Below are positions 48,632 through 57,695 of a stretch of 64,000 bases of DNA, piece after piece. The notes beneath the pieces were generated by a model, which ran no database searches, was not told the origin of the DNA, and saw only the letters and a program-made list of their open reading frames with translations. A program made the translations under genes and the position numbers. The stretch comes from Bin87 sp963668585 (GTDB taxonomy: Bacteria; Chloroflexota; Dehalococcoidia; Lucifugimonadales; UBA3495): positions 496,001 through 560,000 of the forward strand of contig OY764869.1 in assembly GCA_963668585.1 (NCBI GenBank), read 5' to 3'. Positions within the stretch are counted from its first letter, which is position 1; every line of letters begins with the position of its first letter.

Positions 48632-49897
48632 TCAGCGCTCAGTCTCCGACGCGGCGGATGCGGCGACGCGGCTGGACAGGCCGTGTTTCATCGCCACGCC
48701 GGCGGCGCTCAGGCCGATGGCGGCGAAACTGACCACGATCAGGGAAAGGCGGGGGTCGCCGGTGAACTGCTGCACCGTGCCGGTGACCAGCGGGCCCAGG
48801 GAAATGCCGCCCGAACTGGACATCTGGATGAACGCGAGGCTGACCGCAATCTCCCGGGGACGGATTCCTGGCAGGTGGAAGGGAGACGAGAATAGCACCG
48901 GCCAGAATCCGAACGCGGCGCCGTTGACGAAGGTCAGAACCAGCAGCAGCGGCAACGACCCGGTCATGGTCATAGCAACGAACGTGGCGGCTATGACCAC
49001 GCCGTTGACGATCAGGATCACTCGGCCCTTGTCAAACGCGGTCGCTACCCAACCCAGAACCAGGCCGCTGATGCCGCCGGCGAAGATGCCCAGCGCGAGT
49101 ATCGCGCCCGACCAGACCAACGGAGTCTGGTAGGTGTCCAGCATGAAGGTGGGATAGAAGCTGAGAAACCCGGACCACGCGGCGGTGGGACCCACGAATC
49201 CAATCCCGCCGACCCACAGGTCGCGGTGCCGGAGAGTGCCAGCGAGGACATTGACGTCCTGGGAACCAAGGCCCTGCCGATACTCCGCCGTATCGCGCTC
49301 GCGACCAAATATCATCCACGCCACCGTCGTCGCGCCCATGATTCCCACGAATGACAGCAGCGTGGCGCGCCAGTTGTCGCCCAGCGCGGCGAAGATGAAT
49401 GGCGATGCCGCGATGCCGCCGCCAACCACCAACCCGAACATGGCGTTGGAGATGCTGTTGAGCAACACCACTTGGCGGGTCGGGAACCACTGGCGGGTCA
49501 GAAAAGCGCGGGCCGGCTGACGCGCGATGACAGTGATGCCGAAGGCGACGCGACCGATGATCAGCAGCGTGAACCCTGGAGAAAGCGCCTGGGCCAGCAG
49601 GCACAACATTCCTAGGATCATGGTGACGGTGGTCAGAATCTTGGGCGTGAACCGCGATGTCCACCATCCCACGGGAATGGCCAGCATCAGGTTCCCCCAG
49701 TAGGCGGCGGAACCGAGCACCCCCTGCTGGAAGGGAGATAGCCCCAACTCTTCTCTGATCGCCGGCATCAGGATGCCTATGGTCGAGATGATCATGAAGG
49801 CAAGGACGGTGGCCGAAACCCAGATGCCCATGACCACCCAACGGTAGGCAGGGGCCGATTCCGATATGGTTGCCATTTCTGTGGATGCCTGCGTCAT
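48632..49897 (-). CDS. MFS transporter
   Basis: A 421-aa form from ATG 49897 (GAGAG upstream); a Met at 49960 would add 21 residues of low-quality sequence. YRWVVMGIWVSATVLAFMII begins helix 1; GIGILMPxI-like STIGILMPAIREELGLSPFQQGVLGSA and VGWWTSRFTPKILTT follow. Helix-rich to the end, 12 segments. The nitrate/nitrite or CynX-like opening suggests an anion-type MFS. It is not in an operon. Confidence 0.87.
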   Translation of the reverse strand: MTQASTEMATISESAPAYRWVVMGIWVSATVLAFMIISTIGILMPAIREELGLSPFQQGVLGSAAYWGNLMLAIPVGWWTSRFTPKILTTVTMILGMLCLLAQALSPGFTLLIIGRVAFGITVIARQPARAFLTRQWFPTRQVVLLNSISNAMFGLVVGGGIAASPFIFAALGDNWRATLLSFVGIMGATTVAWMIFGRERDTAEYRQGLGSQDVNVLAGTLRHRDLWVGGIGFVGPTAAWSGFLSFYPTFMLDTYQTPLVWSGAILALGIFAGGISGLVLGWVATAFDKGRVILIVNGVVIAATFVAMTMTGSLPLLLVLTFVNGAAFGFWPVLFSSPFHLPGIRPREIAVSLAFIQMSSSGGISLGPLVTGTVQQFTGDPRLSLIVVSFAAIGLSAAGVAMKHGLSSRVAASAASETER

Positions 49898-50264
49898 TGG
49901 GACGACTCTCGTCAGCAAACGCGGGTTGGATATCGTTTCCGCGTCGCACGCGGGTTGCACCAGTGTATTCCCGCAATGGTGAGACCGGCAACGCGCGGGA
50001 AACGCAATCTACACACGGTTTGAACGGTGGTGACCATCCCCTGAGTTTGCCAAGCCCGCCTGTTTCCCGCTCATGGTGAGCTTGTCGAACCACCGCCGCG
50101 TCCTTCGACAGGCTCAGGACGCGCTGAGAAGTCGCAACCCAACAACTATAGAACCCTCTGGTTGCCATCAATGCGTGTTTGACCGGGCCGGCTGCGGGCA
50201 ATAGAATCGGGTTCACTCGAAGAGGGTTCGACGCGACACGGCAGACGCATACGGAGGGAACACC
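49898..50264. other. Intergenic region between divergent genes
   Basis: Gene-free. It contains the repeat hairpin at 50097-50123 and a preceding CCCGCTCATGGTGAGCTTGTCGAAC unit of the same family. No clear promoter was picked out. Confidence 0.5.
50097..50123. repeat. Hairpin with the MITE-core loop
   Basis: CGCGTCCT pairs with AGGACGCG around the 11-nt loop TCGACAGGCTC, which is identical to the loop of the 7442 element. A second half-unit CTCATGGTGAGCTTGTCGAAC lies just before it. This is a core-only copy; the terminal repeats of the 121-bp element are absent. Confidence 0.5.
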
Positions 50265-51200
50265 ATGACAACGCCGGCTATTCCCACTGAAGAACAGGTC
50301 CTGGGCTGGTTCGATTCGCTGAGCAACTGGGGGCGCTGGGGCGACGACGACGAACTGGGCACGCTGAATCTGATCGACGACGCCAAGCGGCAGCAGGCCG
50401 CCGGCCTGGTCACCGAAGGCATTTCGGTGACGTGTTCGCGTCTGCTGGTGCCGGAGATGGCATCCGACGTCACCAGCATCCCGCCCCTGCACTACATGGT
50501 GTCCACCGGCGAGTCCGCGCCATCCGAGGGCAGCGGCGGCGCCAGCGATTTCATCGGGGTGTCGTTCCACGGTCTCACCGTCACCCACCTGGACAGCCTG
50601 TGCCACCAGTTCTGGAACGGCAAGATGTACAACGGCAAGGCGGCCAACCTGGTCAACAACGCCAACAAGGCCGGCGCCGGCGCCATCGACAACGTGAAGC
50701 ACGGCGTCATCACCCGCGGCGTGCTGCTGGACATCGCCGCCGTGAAGGGCAGGGACTGGCTGGAAGCCGGCGAACCCGTATTCACCGCCGACCTGGAAGC
50801 CGCTGAGGAGGCCCAGGGCGTCCGTGTCACCGAGGGCGACGCGCTGTGCATCCGACTGGGATGGTACCAGCGCCGCCAGGAAGTGGGCCCGCCCACCGCC
50901 GCCGAGGGCCGTCCCGGCCTGCACGCCGAAACGCTGCCCTGGCTCCGCGAGCGCGGCGTATCCATCGCCGCCTGCGACGCGTCCTGGGACGTCGCCCCCA
51001 GCGAATACCCCTACGTCGGGCTGCCGATTCACAAGGTCGGCATCGTCGGCATGGGCCTGTGGCTCATCGACGCCGCCAACTTCGACGAGGTCGCGCCGGT
51101 GTGCCGTCGCCTGAACCGCTGGGAGTTCATGTTCACCGTCGCGCCGCTCCGGTGGCACAACGCGACCGGCTCGCCGGTTAACCCCCTCGCCACGTTCTGA
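50265..51200 (+). CDS. Cyclase family protein (kynurenine formamidase-like)
   Basis: A 311-aa protein, GGAGG before the ATG. NWGRWGDDDELGTLNLI is the cyclase-family entry. The metal motif is VTHLDSLCHQFW (HxDxxxH), after VSFHGL. VLLDIAAVKGRDWLEAGEP, GDALCIRLGW and a late CDASWDVAPSEYPY region follow. The fold uses Zn or Mn to hydrolyse cyclic or N-formyl amides; relatives also include isatin hydrolase. It is followed 14 bp later by a hypothetical gene and probably shares its transcript. Confidence 0.9.
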   Translation: MTTPAIPTEEQVLGWFDSLSNWGRWGDDDELGTLNLIDDAKRQQAAGLVTEGISVTCSRLLVPEMASDVTSIPPLHYMVSTGESAPSEGSGGASDFIGVSFHGLTVTHLDSLCHQFWNGKMYNGKAANLVNNANKAGAGAIDNVKHGVITRGVLLDIAAVKGRDWLEAGEPVFTADLEAAEEAQGVRVTEGDALCIRLGWYQRRQEVGPPTAAEGRPGLHAETLPWLRERGVSIAACDASWDVAPSEYPYVGLPIHKVGIVGMGLWLIDAANFDEVAPVCRRLNRWEFMFTVAPLRWHNATGSPVNPLATF

Positions 51201-51214
51201 TTTGGAGTCGCCCC

Positions 51215-51784
51215 GTGGATATTCCTGTCTTGTCAGCCGACGACCCCGCAGCCAACCGAAAGGTTTGGGCGGATTGGCTGCGCCGCTCCGACTGGAACAG
51301 CGTGCCCGACCGGGACGGGAATGTCCGCGAATGTCATACCCCGTGGGACGTGGGGGTACTCCTCGCTGATGAACACTGGCCATCCATCGAAGCTGTGATG
51401 GCCAGCGACGAGTATGAATACCAGGAGGACGTGGCAGAAGCCATCATGAGCCTGTGCTTCGGCTTGAGACGCGAGCCGCGAGACTTCGATTCAGCCGAAC
51501 TGCCCGAGCGTGTCCGCAACCGGGTACTGATGGCGGCACAGGCAGCACGGAGCGCTCCGGCTTACGACGACATCATTATGGATCTCGACAAGAACTCGAT
51601 CGCGGATCTGAACGACACCGACGAATGGAGTCTGGTAATCATCTCGGTTTGCCTGATCGGCATGTGGGAGCATGACCAGTCTCCGATGGGCGGGGCAATA
51701 ATGAGCCCTCCGGACATCGCGCGCCTGATTGCCGACATCCTGGATGCCGCTCCGCCATCCCTGCTGGCCGATTCCGTCACCTGA
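51215..51784 (+). CDS. Hypothetical protein
   Basis: A 189-aa form from GTG, 14 bp after the cyclase stop. It is acidic, with DWLRRSDWNSVPDRDGNVRECHTPWDVGVLL in the first part and mostly helical sequence afterwards. There are few Cys (RECHTP, SLCFG, SVCLIG), no signal peptide and no clear membrane segment. No family is recognised. Its position suggests linkage with the cyclase, but nothing in the sequence says what it does. Confidence 0.6.
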   Translation: MDIPVLSADDPAANRKVWADWLRRSDWNSVPDRDGNVRECHTPWDVGVLLADEHWPSIEAVMASDEYEYQEDVAEAIMSLCFGLRREPRDFDSAELPERVRNRVLMAAQAARSAPAYDDIIMDLDKNSIADLNDTDEWSLVIISVCLIGMWEHDQSPMGGAIMSPPDIARLIADILDAAPPSLLADSVT

Positions 51785-51875
51785 AACGCAACCACGGCAG
51801 AGTTCCTGAACGAATCTGGTAAGATTGCCGTGCATTTTGCGCGGCGATCTTTTTGTCCGCGCCTCTGGGACGACC

Positions 51876-53147
51876 ATGACCTCAAACGACGATTACGGCC
51901 CGGGGCTGCTGGCCCCCTACCGGACGCTCGACCTTACCGACGGACGGGGCCTGCTGTGCGGCAAGATGCTCGCGGACCTGGGCGCCGACGTGGTGCAGGT
52001 GGAACCTCCGGGCGGCAGTCCGGCGCGAAACATCGGGCCGTTCTACCAGGACAACCCCGGCGCCGAACGCAGCCTCTTCTGGTGGTCGTACTGCGCCAAC
52101 AAGCGCGGAATCACCCTGGACCCGGCCAGCGTCGACGGCGCGGCCCTGTTGCGCCGACTGGTCGCCAACGCCGACTTCCTCATCGAGTCGGGCGACCCTG
52201 GCCGGCTGGCGTCGCTGGGACTGGGGTACGACGATCTGCGCGAGATCAACCCACGCTTGGTGATGGTGTCCATCACGGCCTTCGGACAGGATGGGCCATA
52301 CGCCGACTACCAGGCGTCGGACATCGTCGGCATGGCGCTGGGCGGTTTCATGCACCTGACCGGCGACGGCGACCGTCCGCCGCTGCGGGTCAGCATGCCA
52401 CAGTTCTACCAGCACGGCAGCGCCGCCGGCGCCGCCGCCGCCATGATCGCCCACACTCACCGGCAACTCACCGGCGAGGGACAGTATGTTGACGTGTCGT
52501 GCCAGCAGGCGGTGGCGCGGACACTGGCCCACGCCCCCCAGTATTGGGACCTCGAGCAGACCATCCTGCGCCGCATGGGGGCCTATCGCGAATCGGCCGG
52601 CGGCACGTTCACCCGCATCAACTGGCCCTGCAAGGACGGCTACGTGAACTTCCAGCCCGGCGGCGGCACGGCGGGCGCGGCGCGCAGCGTGCGGGCGATG
52701 CTGGCGTGGATGACCGAGGAGGGCATGGGCAGCCCCGAACTGGACGCCATAAACTGGGAGGAACTCGGCTACGGCACGGCGCGCGCCGAAATCATGGAAC
52801 AGACCGTCGCCGCCGTGGCTCCGTTCTTCATGACTCACACGCGCAACGAGTTGGCCGACGGCGCGCTGGAGCGGCGCATCCTGCTGTTCCCCGTCGCAAC
52901 GCCCAGTGACATACTGGCGCACCGGCAACTGGCCGCCCGCGACTACTACGACCGCATCGAGCACGAGGACATCGGCGAAACCGTCACCTATCCCGGCCAC
53001 TTCGTGAAGGATATGCAGGATGCCAAACGCGTGGGGGTTCATCGCCGTGCGCCCCACGTCGGTGAACACAACCGGGAAATCCTGGGCGGCGAACTGGGCC
53101 TGAACGACCGCGACCTGGCGCGCCTGACCGAACTGGGCGCAATCTGA
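51876..53147 (+). CDS. CaiB/BaiF CoA-transferase family protein
   Basis: A 423-aa form from ATG 51876. RTLDLTDGRGLLCGKMLADLGADVVQVEPP and NKRGITLDPASVDG show the CoA-transferase III start. SITAFGQDGPYADYQASDIVGMALGGFMHLTGD carries the catalytic Asp region (SDI). The C-terminal part has VGVHRRAPHVGEHNREIL. It overlaps no neighbour; a second paralog starts 117 bp downstream. The pair may form a heteromeric enzyme such as succinyl-CoA:benzylsuccinate-type transferases, where two subunits are encoded together; that is a guess. Confidence 0.88.
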   Translation: MTSNDDYGPGLLAPYRTLDLTDGRGLLCGKMLADLGADVVQVEPPGGSPARNIGPFYQDNPGAERSLFWWSYCANKRGITLDPASVDGAALLRRLVANADFLIESGDPGRLASLGLGYDDLREINPRLVMVSITAFGQDGPYADYQASDIVGMALGGFMHLTGDGDRPPLRVSMPQFYQHGSAAGAAAAMIAHTHRQLTGEGQYVDVSCQQAVARTLAHAPQYWDLEQTILRRMGAYRESAGGTFTRINWPCKDGYVNFQPGGGTAGAARSVRAMLAWMTEEGMGSPELDAINWEELGYGTARAEIMEQTVAAVAPFFMTHTRNELADGALERRILLFPVATPSDILAHRQLAARDYYDRIEHEDIGETVTYPGHFVKDMQDAKRVGVHRRAPHVGEHNREILGGELGLNDRDLARLTELGAI

Positions 53148-53263
53148 ACCTTTGGCGCCAATTCACAGGATGAACGGGATAAACACGATGAACGGGATTG
53201 ATATGTTCGATCCCGGTCGATCTCGGATTTTGATGTGCCGATGACTGGTATGGAGTTGATTTG

Positions 53264-54499
53264 ATGGCCGGTTTGCCGTTGGAAGGGTTGAAGGTGTTGG
53301 ACTTCTGCTGGGTGGCCGTCGGTCCGATGACCACCAAGTACCTGTCGGAATACGGCGCCACGGTGCTGCGGGTGGAGTCGGCCAGGCGTCCCGAGACGCT
53401 GCGTCGCGCCGGCCCCTTCGCCGGCGGCGAGTCGGGCATCAACCGCTCCGGCTACTTCGCCAACTACAACGCCAACAAGTACGGCCTGTCCATTGATATG
53501 AGCCACCCGCAGGCGCCGGAGTTGATCCTGCGCATTGCGCAATGGGCTGACGTGATCACCGAGAATTTCACGCCCGGCACGCTGGAACGCTGGGGCCTGG
53601 GCTACGATGAACTGAGCCGCGTGAACCCGCGCATCGTGCTGTTCAGCGCGTCCATGCTGGGACGCGGCGGGCCCATGCAGACGCAGCCGGGATTTGGCGC
53701 GGTGCTGTCGTCCCTGGCCGGCTACACCAACATCATCGGCTGGCCCGACCGCGGGCCGGTGAATCCCTACGGCGCGTACACCGACTTCGTATGCCCCAAG
53801 TTCGCGGTGGCGGCGATCCTGGCCGCCGTGGACCGGCAGCGCGCCACCGGGCAGGGCACGCACCTGGACATGTCGCAACTGGAAACCAGCCTGCACTTCG
53901 GCGGGTCCATGCTGCTGGACGCCGCCGTCAACGGACGCGAACCCGAACTGGTCGGCAACCGCCATCCCGCTGCGTCGCCCCACGGAGCCTATCCGTGCGC
54001 GCCGGATGGCAACGGCGAGTCCGACCGTTGGATTGCCATCGCGGTGTTCACCGACGAACAGTGGGCCGCCCTGCGCGACGAGATGGTCGCGGACGGCGTG
54101 GCCGATGCGCAGTCCGGCGAGTTCCGCACCTTCCGCGTCCGCAAGGCCCATGAGGACAAACTCGACGGCATCATCGCCGGTTGGACTGTCGGCCACGACC
54201 GGCACGACCTGATGCGACGCCTGCAGGCGGTGGGAGTGCCGGCCGGCGTGGTCAACGACACCCGCGACCTGTTCGAGGACGAGCAACTGAGGCATCGCGA
54301 GCATTTCACCTGGCTCGACCACCCCGAGATGGGACCATACGCCACCGACTACACCGAATCGCACCTGTCCGCCACGCCGGGCCGCCTGGACCGGCCGGCT
54401 CCGCTGCTGGGACAGCACACCGAGTACGCCCTGCGGGAAATCGTCGGCCTGAGCGCCGAGGAATACCAGGCGCTGGCGGAGGCGGAAGCGCTGGCGTGA
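53264..54499 (+). CDS. CaiB/BaiF CoA-transferase family protein (second of pair)
   Basis: A 411-aa protein; ATG 53264 follows GGAG by 8 nt. LEGLKVLDFCWVAVGPMTTKYLSEYGATVLRVE, NANKYGLSIDMSHPQAPELIL, NPYGAYTDFVCPKFAVAAIL with catalytic Asp, and a C-terminal MGPYATDYTESHL region. The family transfers CoA between carboxylates. In this paralog the Asp is well placed, whereas the upstream one is more divergent, so it may be the main catalytic subunit. The next gene, a RusA-like protein, follows after 9 bp and is of a different nature. Confidence 0.9.
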   Translation: MAGLPLEGLKVLDFCWVAVGPMTTKYLSEYGATVLRVESARRPETLRRAGPFAGGESGINRSGYFANYNANKYGLSIDMSHPQAPELILRIAQWADVITENFTPGTLERWGLGYDELSRVNPRIVLFSASMLGRGGPMQTQPGFGAVLSSLAGYTNIIGWPDRGPVNPYGAYTDFVCPKFAVAAILAAVDRQRATGQGTHLDMSQLETSLHFGGSMLLDAAVNGREPELVGNRHPAASPHGAYPCAPDGNGESDRWIAIAVFTDEQWAALRDEMVADGVADAQSGEFRTFRVRKAHEDKLDGIIAGWTVGHDRHDLMRRLQAVGVPAGVVNDTRDLFEDEQLRHREHFTWLDHPEMGPYATDYTESHLSATPGRLDRPAPLLGQHTEYALREIVGLSAEEYQALAEAEALA

Positions 54500-54508
54500 C
54501 GCCGAAGC

Positions 54509-54913
54509 ATGTCGTTGCCGTTTGAATTCGTGGTCACGGGCCCGCCCGTGTCGCAACAGGCCAGAAACAGGCAACGGCTGCGGCTATGGATCCAGAACGT
54601 ACGTAGCGCAGCTGAACGATATTGGGACGGCTCGCCTCCGGTTGGTGTGTCGGTTTTGGTGAGCATAGTGTACATTTCTGACACCGTCCCGTTTGACATT
54701 GATAATATCCCCAAGCCCATCCTTGAGGCATTGAATGGAATCGTTTACTCCGACGACAGTCTAGTGACCGATTTGGTTTGCCGTAAGCGGGATAGGCGTG
54801 ATGATTTGCAAATCGGAAACGTCTCTCCTCTTTTTCGCAACTTTCTTCACTCCCGCCAGCAGTTCCTCTACGTTCGCGTAAGCGATTCCTCGTCCCAGGA
54901 GGCGCCTCTGTGA
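54509..54913 (+). CDS. RusA-like Holliday junction resolvase family protein
   Basis: A 134-aa protein. FVVTGPPVSQQARNR is the RusA-type start; PFDIDNIPKPILEALNGIVYSDDSLVTDLVCRK has the acidic residues (D..DN..K.....LNG..Y.DD) used for Mg binding. RusA cleaves four-way junctions and is commonly phage-borne. The gene is 9 bp behind the CoA-transferase but lower in GC, and it overlaps the next gene as GTGA, so the two form a unit. It may process branched DNA for the HEPN-fusion partner. Confidence 0.82.
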   Translation: MSLPFEFVVTGPPVSQQARNRQRLRLWIQNVRSAAERYWDGSPPVGVSVLVSIVYISDTVPFDIDNIPKPILEALNGIVYSDDSLVTDLVCRKRDRRDDLQIGNVSPLFRNFLHSRQQFLYVRVSDSSSQEAPL

Positions 54914-55569
54914 TTGATGATCTGACCTTGGCTGAAAAACAGTTCGCCGATATCAAAGCCGCGGAGTACATCGGCAAAGGTTATGAAGTGTCGCGAGATG
55001 CGCCGCTGGAGTTCTTGCCGGGCTACAGCGCTGACTTGCTCGTCAAAACCGGCCACGAAACCAAGGTGATCGAAATTAAGACTCGTCCGTCGCTGGTTGC
55101 CAACCCCGCTCTCCGTGAGTTGGAGCGAATCATCAATTCGCGGCCCGGGTGGAGTTTTGAGTTGCAACTGGTAGGCGAACCTGAAAGAGTGGACGCGCTG
55201 GAAAACGCTCAGACTTTGGATGAATCAGCTATTCTTAGTTGCCTGGAGCAAGCCGGCGAACTGCTTGATGCAGGCTCGCCGCAGGCAGCTTTCATGATTG
55301 CCTGGTCTGCCGCGGAAGCCACCGTCAGGATGCTGGTTTCTGGGGAAGGCATCGCCATCGAACGGGCTACTAACCCTGCCTACATACTGGGTATGGCCGT
55401 TGCTCATGGCGCCGTATCCCGGGATGATTATTATCATCTGCTCCGCATAATGGAATACCGCAATGCGATTGCCCACGGGTTTGAAGTCGCCGATTTCAAC
55501 GATGCGCTGATCACCGAACTGATTACCACTGTGAATAAGCTGTTGTGCGAATATCACGCATCGATATAA
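54910..55569 (+). CDS. PD-(D/E)XK-like nuclease domain fused to HEPN-like domain
   Basis: A 219-aa protein with a GTG start overlapping the RusA-like stop. N-terminal half: SADLLVKTGHETKVIEIKTR gives D42, E55 and K57, a PD-(D/E)XK-type motif. C-terminal half: a helical domain ending YRNAIAHGFE, R184-x4-H189, the RX4-6H motif of HEPN ribonucleases. Many RNA-targeting toxins and defence effectors use HEPN. The N-terminal motif resembles that at 20492. I find no close named family. Role as toxin, effector or DNA-RNA nuclease is inference. Confidence 0.65.
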   Translation: MIDDLTLAEKQFADIKAAEYIGKGYEVSRDAPLEFLPGYSADLLVKTGHETKVIEIKTRPSLVANPALRELERIINSRPGWSFELQLVGEPERVDALENAQTLDESAILSCLEQAGELLDAGSPQAAFMIAWSAAEATVRMLVSGEGIAIERATNPAYILGMAVAHGAVSRDDYYHLLRIMEYRNAIAHGFEVADFNDALITELITTVNKLLCEYHASI

Positions 55570-55599
55570 CCGGACAGCATGGTCGAGTGAGTATCATCA

Positions 55600-56283
55600 T
55601 TGTTCGCGCCGTTTCGCTTCATACGACGAGCAATCTGGACAGCCGGCCTGGTGATGCACTACATCACCATACCCGGTTCGTTTTTCCACGAACTGGCGCA
55701 CCAGTTGGCGTGCTACCTGGTGGGCCACCGCGTGCTGGAAGTCCGCTACATCGTCAGGGATAATCCCGCGTTCGCCGGCTACGTGCTGCACCAGGGTCCT
55801 CCTGGCGTGGGCCGCCATCTGCTCATCGGCATCGCGCCCCTGCTGATGGGGTTCGCGATCTGGGCATTCACACTGGGCCTGGGCTGGCTCTGGCTCAACG
55901 ACGGGCGGACCGCGCTCTGGCAGGTGGGCGTTCTCGGCGTGGCGGCGTGGGCGACGGCGGCGGCCACCTATGCGGCCCTGCCCAGCCCGCTGGATATGGA
56001 AGGCGTATTCAAGCAGCCGTTCAGCATCCTCACCATCCCCTGCTACCTGATCGCCGGCCCGGTGTGGCTCATCGCCCACGATTACAAGTTCCACCTTTGG
56101 GGATGGACCGTGTGGCGCGTGCTGGTGGTGATGGGCACGGCCTATGCAATCTACCTGTTGGTCAATCCCGGCCTCCCGTTTGTAGCGGACACCATCGGGC
56201 ACGATTTGCCGGGCGGAATCGACGTGGTTGCCCAGGGTCTCATCGAACGCGGCGGGGCGTTGGCACACGGTTTCCGCCGGTAA
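55600..56283 (+). CDS. Polytopic membrane protein with HExxH motif (M50-like)
   Basis: A 227-aa form from TTG 55600; an ATG at 55654 is also possible. FFHELAHQLACYLVGHRV places HExxH (HELAH) near residue 30 at the edge of a hydrophobic segment, as in site-2 protease-type intramembrane metalloproteases. Further helices are LLIGIAPLLMGFAIWAFTL, GVLGVAAWATAAATYAAL and WRVLVVMGTAYAIYLLV. The LDG motif with the third zinc ligand is not obvious; SPLDMEG is the nearest. Function as protease is uncertain. Confidence 0.65.
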   Translation: MFAPFRFIRRAIWTAGLVMHYITIPGSFFHELAHQLACYLVGHRVLEVRYIVRDNPAFAGYVLHQGPPGVGRHLLIGIAPLLMGFAIWAFTLGLGWLWLNDGRTALWQVGVLGVAAWATAAATYAALPSPLDMEGVFKQPFSILTIPCYLIAGPVWLIAHDYKFHLWGWTVWRVLVVMGTAYAIYLLVNPGLPFVADTIGHDLPGGIDVVAQGLIERGGALAHGFRR

Positions 56284-56387
56284 ATTACGCGGGCTGGCCG
56301 GCATTCCGTCGGTCGGGTTGCGGTTGACACTCGAACCGGGTTGCGGCTAAATTGACGCAACTCAAACCTTGTCTGTGAGGCTTTACG

Positions 56388-57617
56388 ATGCTGAAAGACC
56401 GGATTCACGACGAGCTGCTCTCTCCGGAGAATCTGCGGAATCCCTATCCCTACTACGCCATGCTGCGCGAAGAGGCCCCGGTGTACTGGAACGCCAAGTT
56501 CGACACCTGGGTGGTGACCTCCTACCAGGCCGTGGTGTGGGCGCTGCGACATCCGGAGTATTTCTCCTCCGAGGTGTTCCTGCGCGACGAAAATCCGCCC
56601 AGCCCGCCGATCTCCGAGTCAGACTTTCCCAAGTACAAGTACAACCTCGACTATATGAACAACTGGTTCATCCGTCGTGACCGCCCCGACCACCTGCGGA
56701 TGCGCCGTACCATCCACCCGGTTTTCAATCCCAAGTACATCGACAACCGGTTCCGGATGATGGTGCAGAACATCATCCAGGACCTTCTCAAGGACTTTGA
56801 CCCCGACGGCGACCGGATGGACGCGGTGCGGGATTTCGCCAACGCCATGCCCGTGCTGGTGATCGCCAACTGGCTGGGAATGCCGGCCGAGGACCGCGAG
56901 TTCATCCGCACGCTGTCGCGGCAACTGCTGTCCCTGGACCAGGAATCGCCGGACCGTCACACCCGCGTCCACGAGGCCATCACCACGCTGAACGACTACG
57001 TGAACCCCCTGGTGGAAACCAGGGTGAGCGAACCGTCGGACGACCTCCTGTCGGTGCTGGCCATCGGCGAGCGCGAGGGCGAGTTGAGCCGCGAGGAAGT
57101 TCTGGGCAACACGCTCCTGCTGCTCATCGCCGGCCACCAGACCACCATCAACCTGGTGGGCAACGGCACCATGGCGCTCATGCGCAACCCCGACCAGTGG
57201 AACATGCTCAAGGAAGACGACAGCCTGCTGGTGCGCGCCACCGAGGAACTGCTCCGCTACGACTCTCCCGTGAAGCGCGCCCCGCGCATCGCGCTGGAAG
57301 ACATCGAACTGGGCGGCCAGAAAATCCGCGAGGGCGACAAGGTGATGGTCATCATCAACGCCGCCAACCGCGACCCCATGGCCTTCGAGAATCCAGAAGA
57401 CCTTGACATCACCCGCTACCCGAACCCCCACGTGGCCTTCGGCGGCGGCATCCACCACTGCCTGGGCGCGAATCTGGCCAGGCTGGAGGGCCAGGAGGCC
57501 TTCCGCGCGCTGACCCGCAAGTTCCCGCCCTTCAGGTTCGGAACCGACCCCGACGCGCTGGAATATCACAACCTGCTGAACATCCGCGGCGTGGTGAGCC
57601 TCCCCGTCCAGTGGTAG
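56388..57617 (+). CDS. Cytochrome P450
   Basis: A 409-aa protein. NPYPYYAMLREEAPVYWN is the usual bacterial P450 start; the I-helix is LLLIAGHQTTINLVG (AGxxTT), the K-helix TEELLRYDSPVKRAPR contains ExxR, and the haem loop FGGGIHHCLGANLAR holds the Cys ligand. It would hydroxylate a small hydrophobic compound with electrons from a ferredoxin or flavodoxin partner; none is adjacent. It is followed by a terminator hairpin. Confidence 0.95.
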   Translation: MLKDRIHDELLSPENLRNPYPYYAMLREEAPVYWNAKFDTWVVTSYQAVVWALRHPEYFSSEVFLRDENPPSPPISESDFPKYKYNLDYMNNWFIRRDRPDHLRMRRTIHPVFNPKYIDNRFRMMVQNIIQDLLKDFDPDGDRMDAVRDFANAMPVLVIANWLGMPAEDREFIRTLSRQLLSLDQESPDRHTRVHEAITTLNDYVNPLVETRVSEPSDDLLSVLAIGEREGELSREEVLGNTLLLLIAGHQTTINLVGNGTMALMRNPDQWNMLKEDDSLLVRATEELLRYDSPVKRAPRIALEDIELGGQKIREGDKVMVIINAANRDPMAFENPEDLDITRYPNPHVAFGGGIHHCLGANLARLEGQEAFRALTRKFPPFRFGTDPDALEYHNLLNIRGVVSLPVQW

Positions 57618-57646
57618 CAACCCAACGCATCCACGACGCAGTCATA

Positions 57647-57669
57647 GGGGCGGGTTTGAAACCCGCCCC
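57647..57669. terminator. Hairpin terminator of the GGGGCG family
   Basis: GGGGCGGGT (57647-57655) pairs perfectly with ACCCGCCCC (57661-57669) around TTGAA, 29 bp past the P450 stop, between convergent genes. The same family as 5738 and 40232. Confidence 0.65.
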
Positions 57670-57695
57670 ATTGCATTTCTGAAGCCAGACCGGCG

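Noticed and set aside
49032..51383. 783-aa open frame on the minus strand
   Set aside because: It runs antisense through a transporter, an intergenic repeat and a cyclase gene, and has no domain or composition of a real protein.
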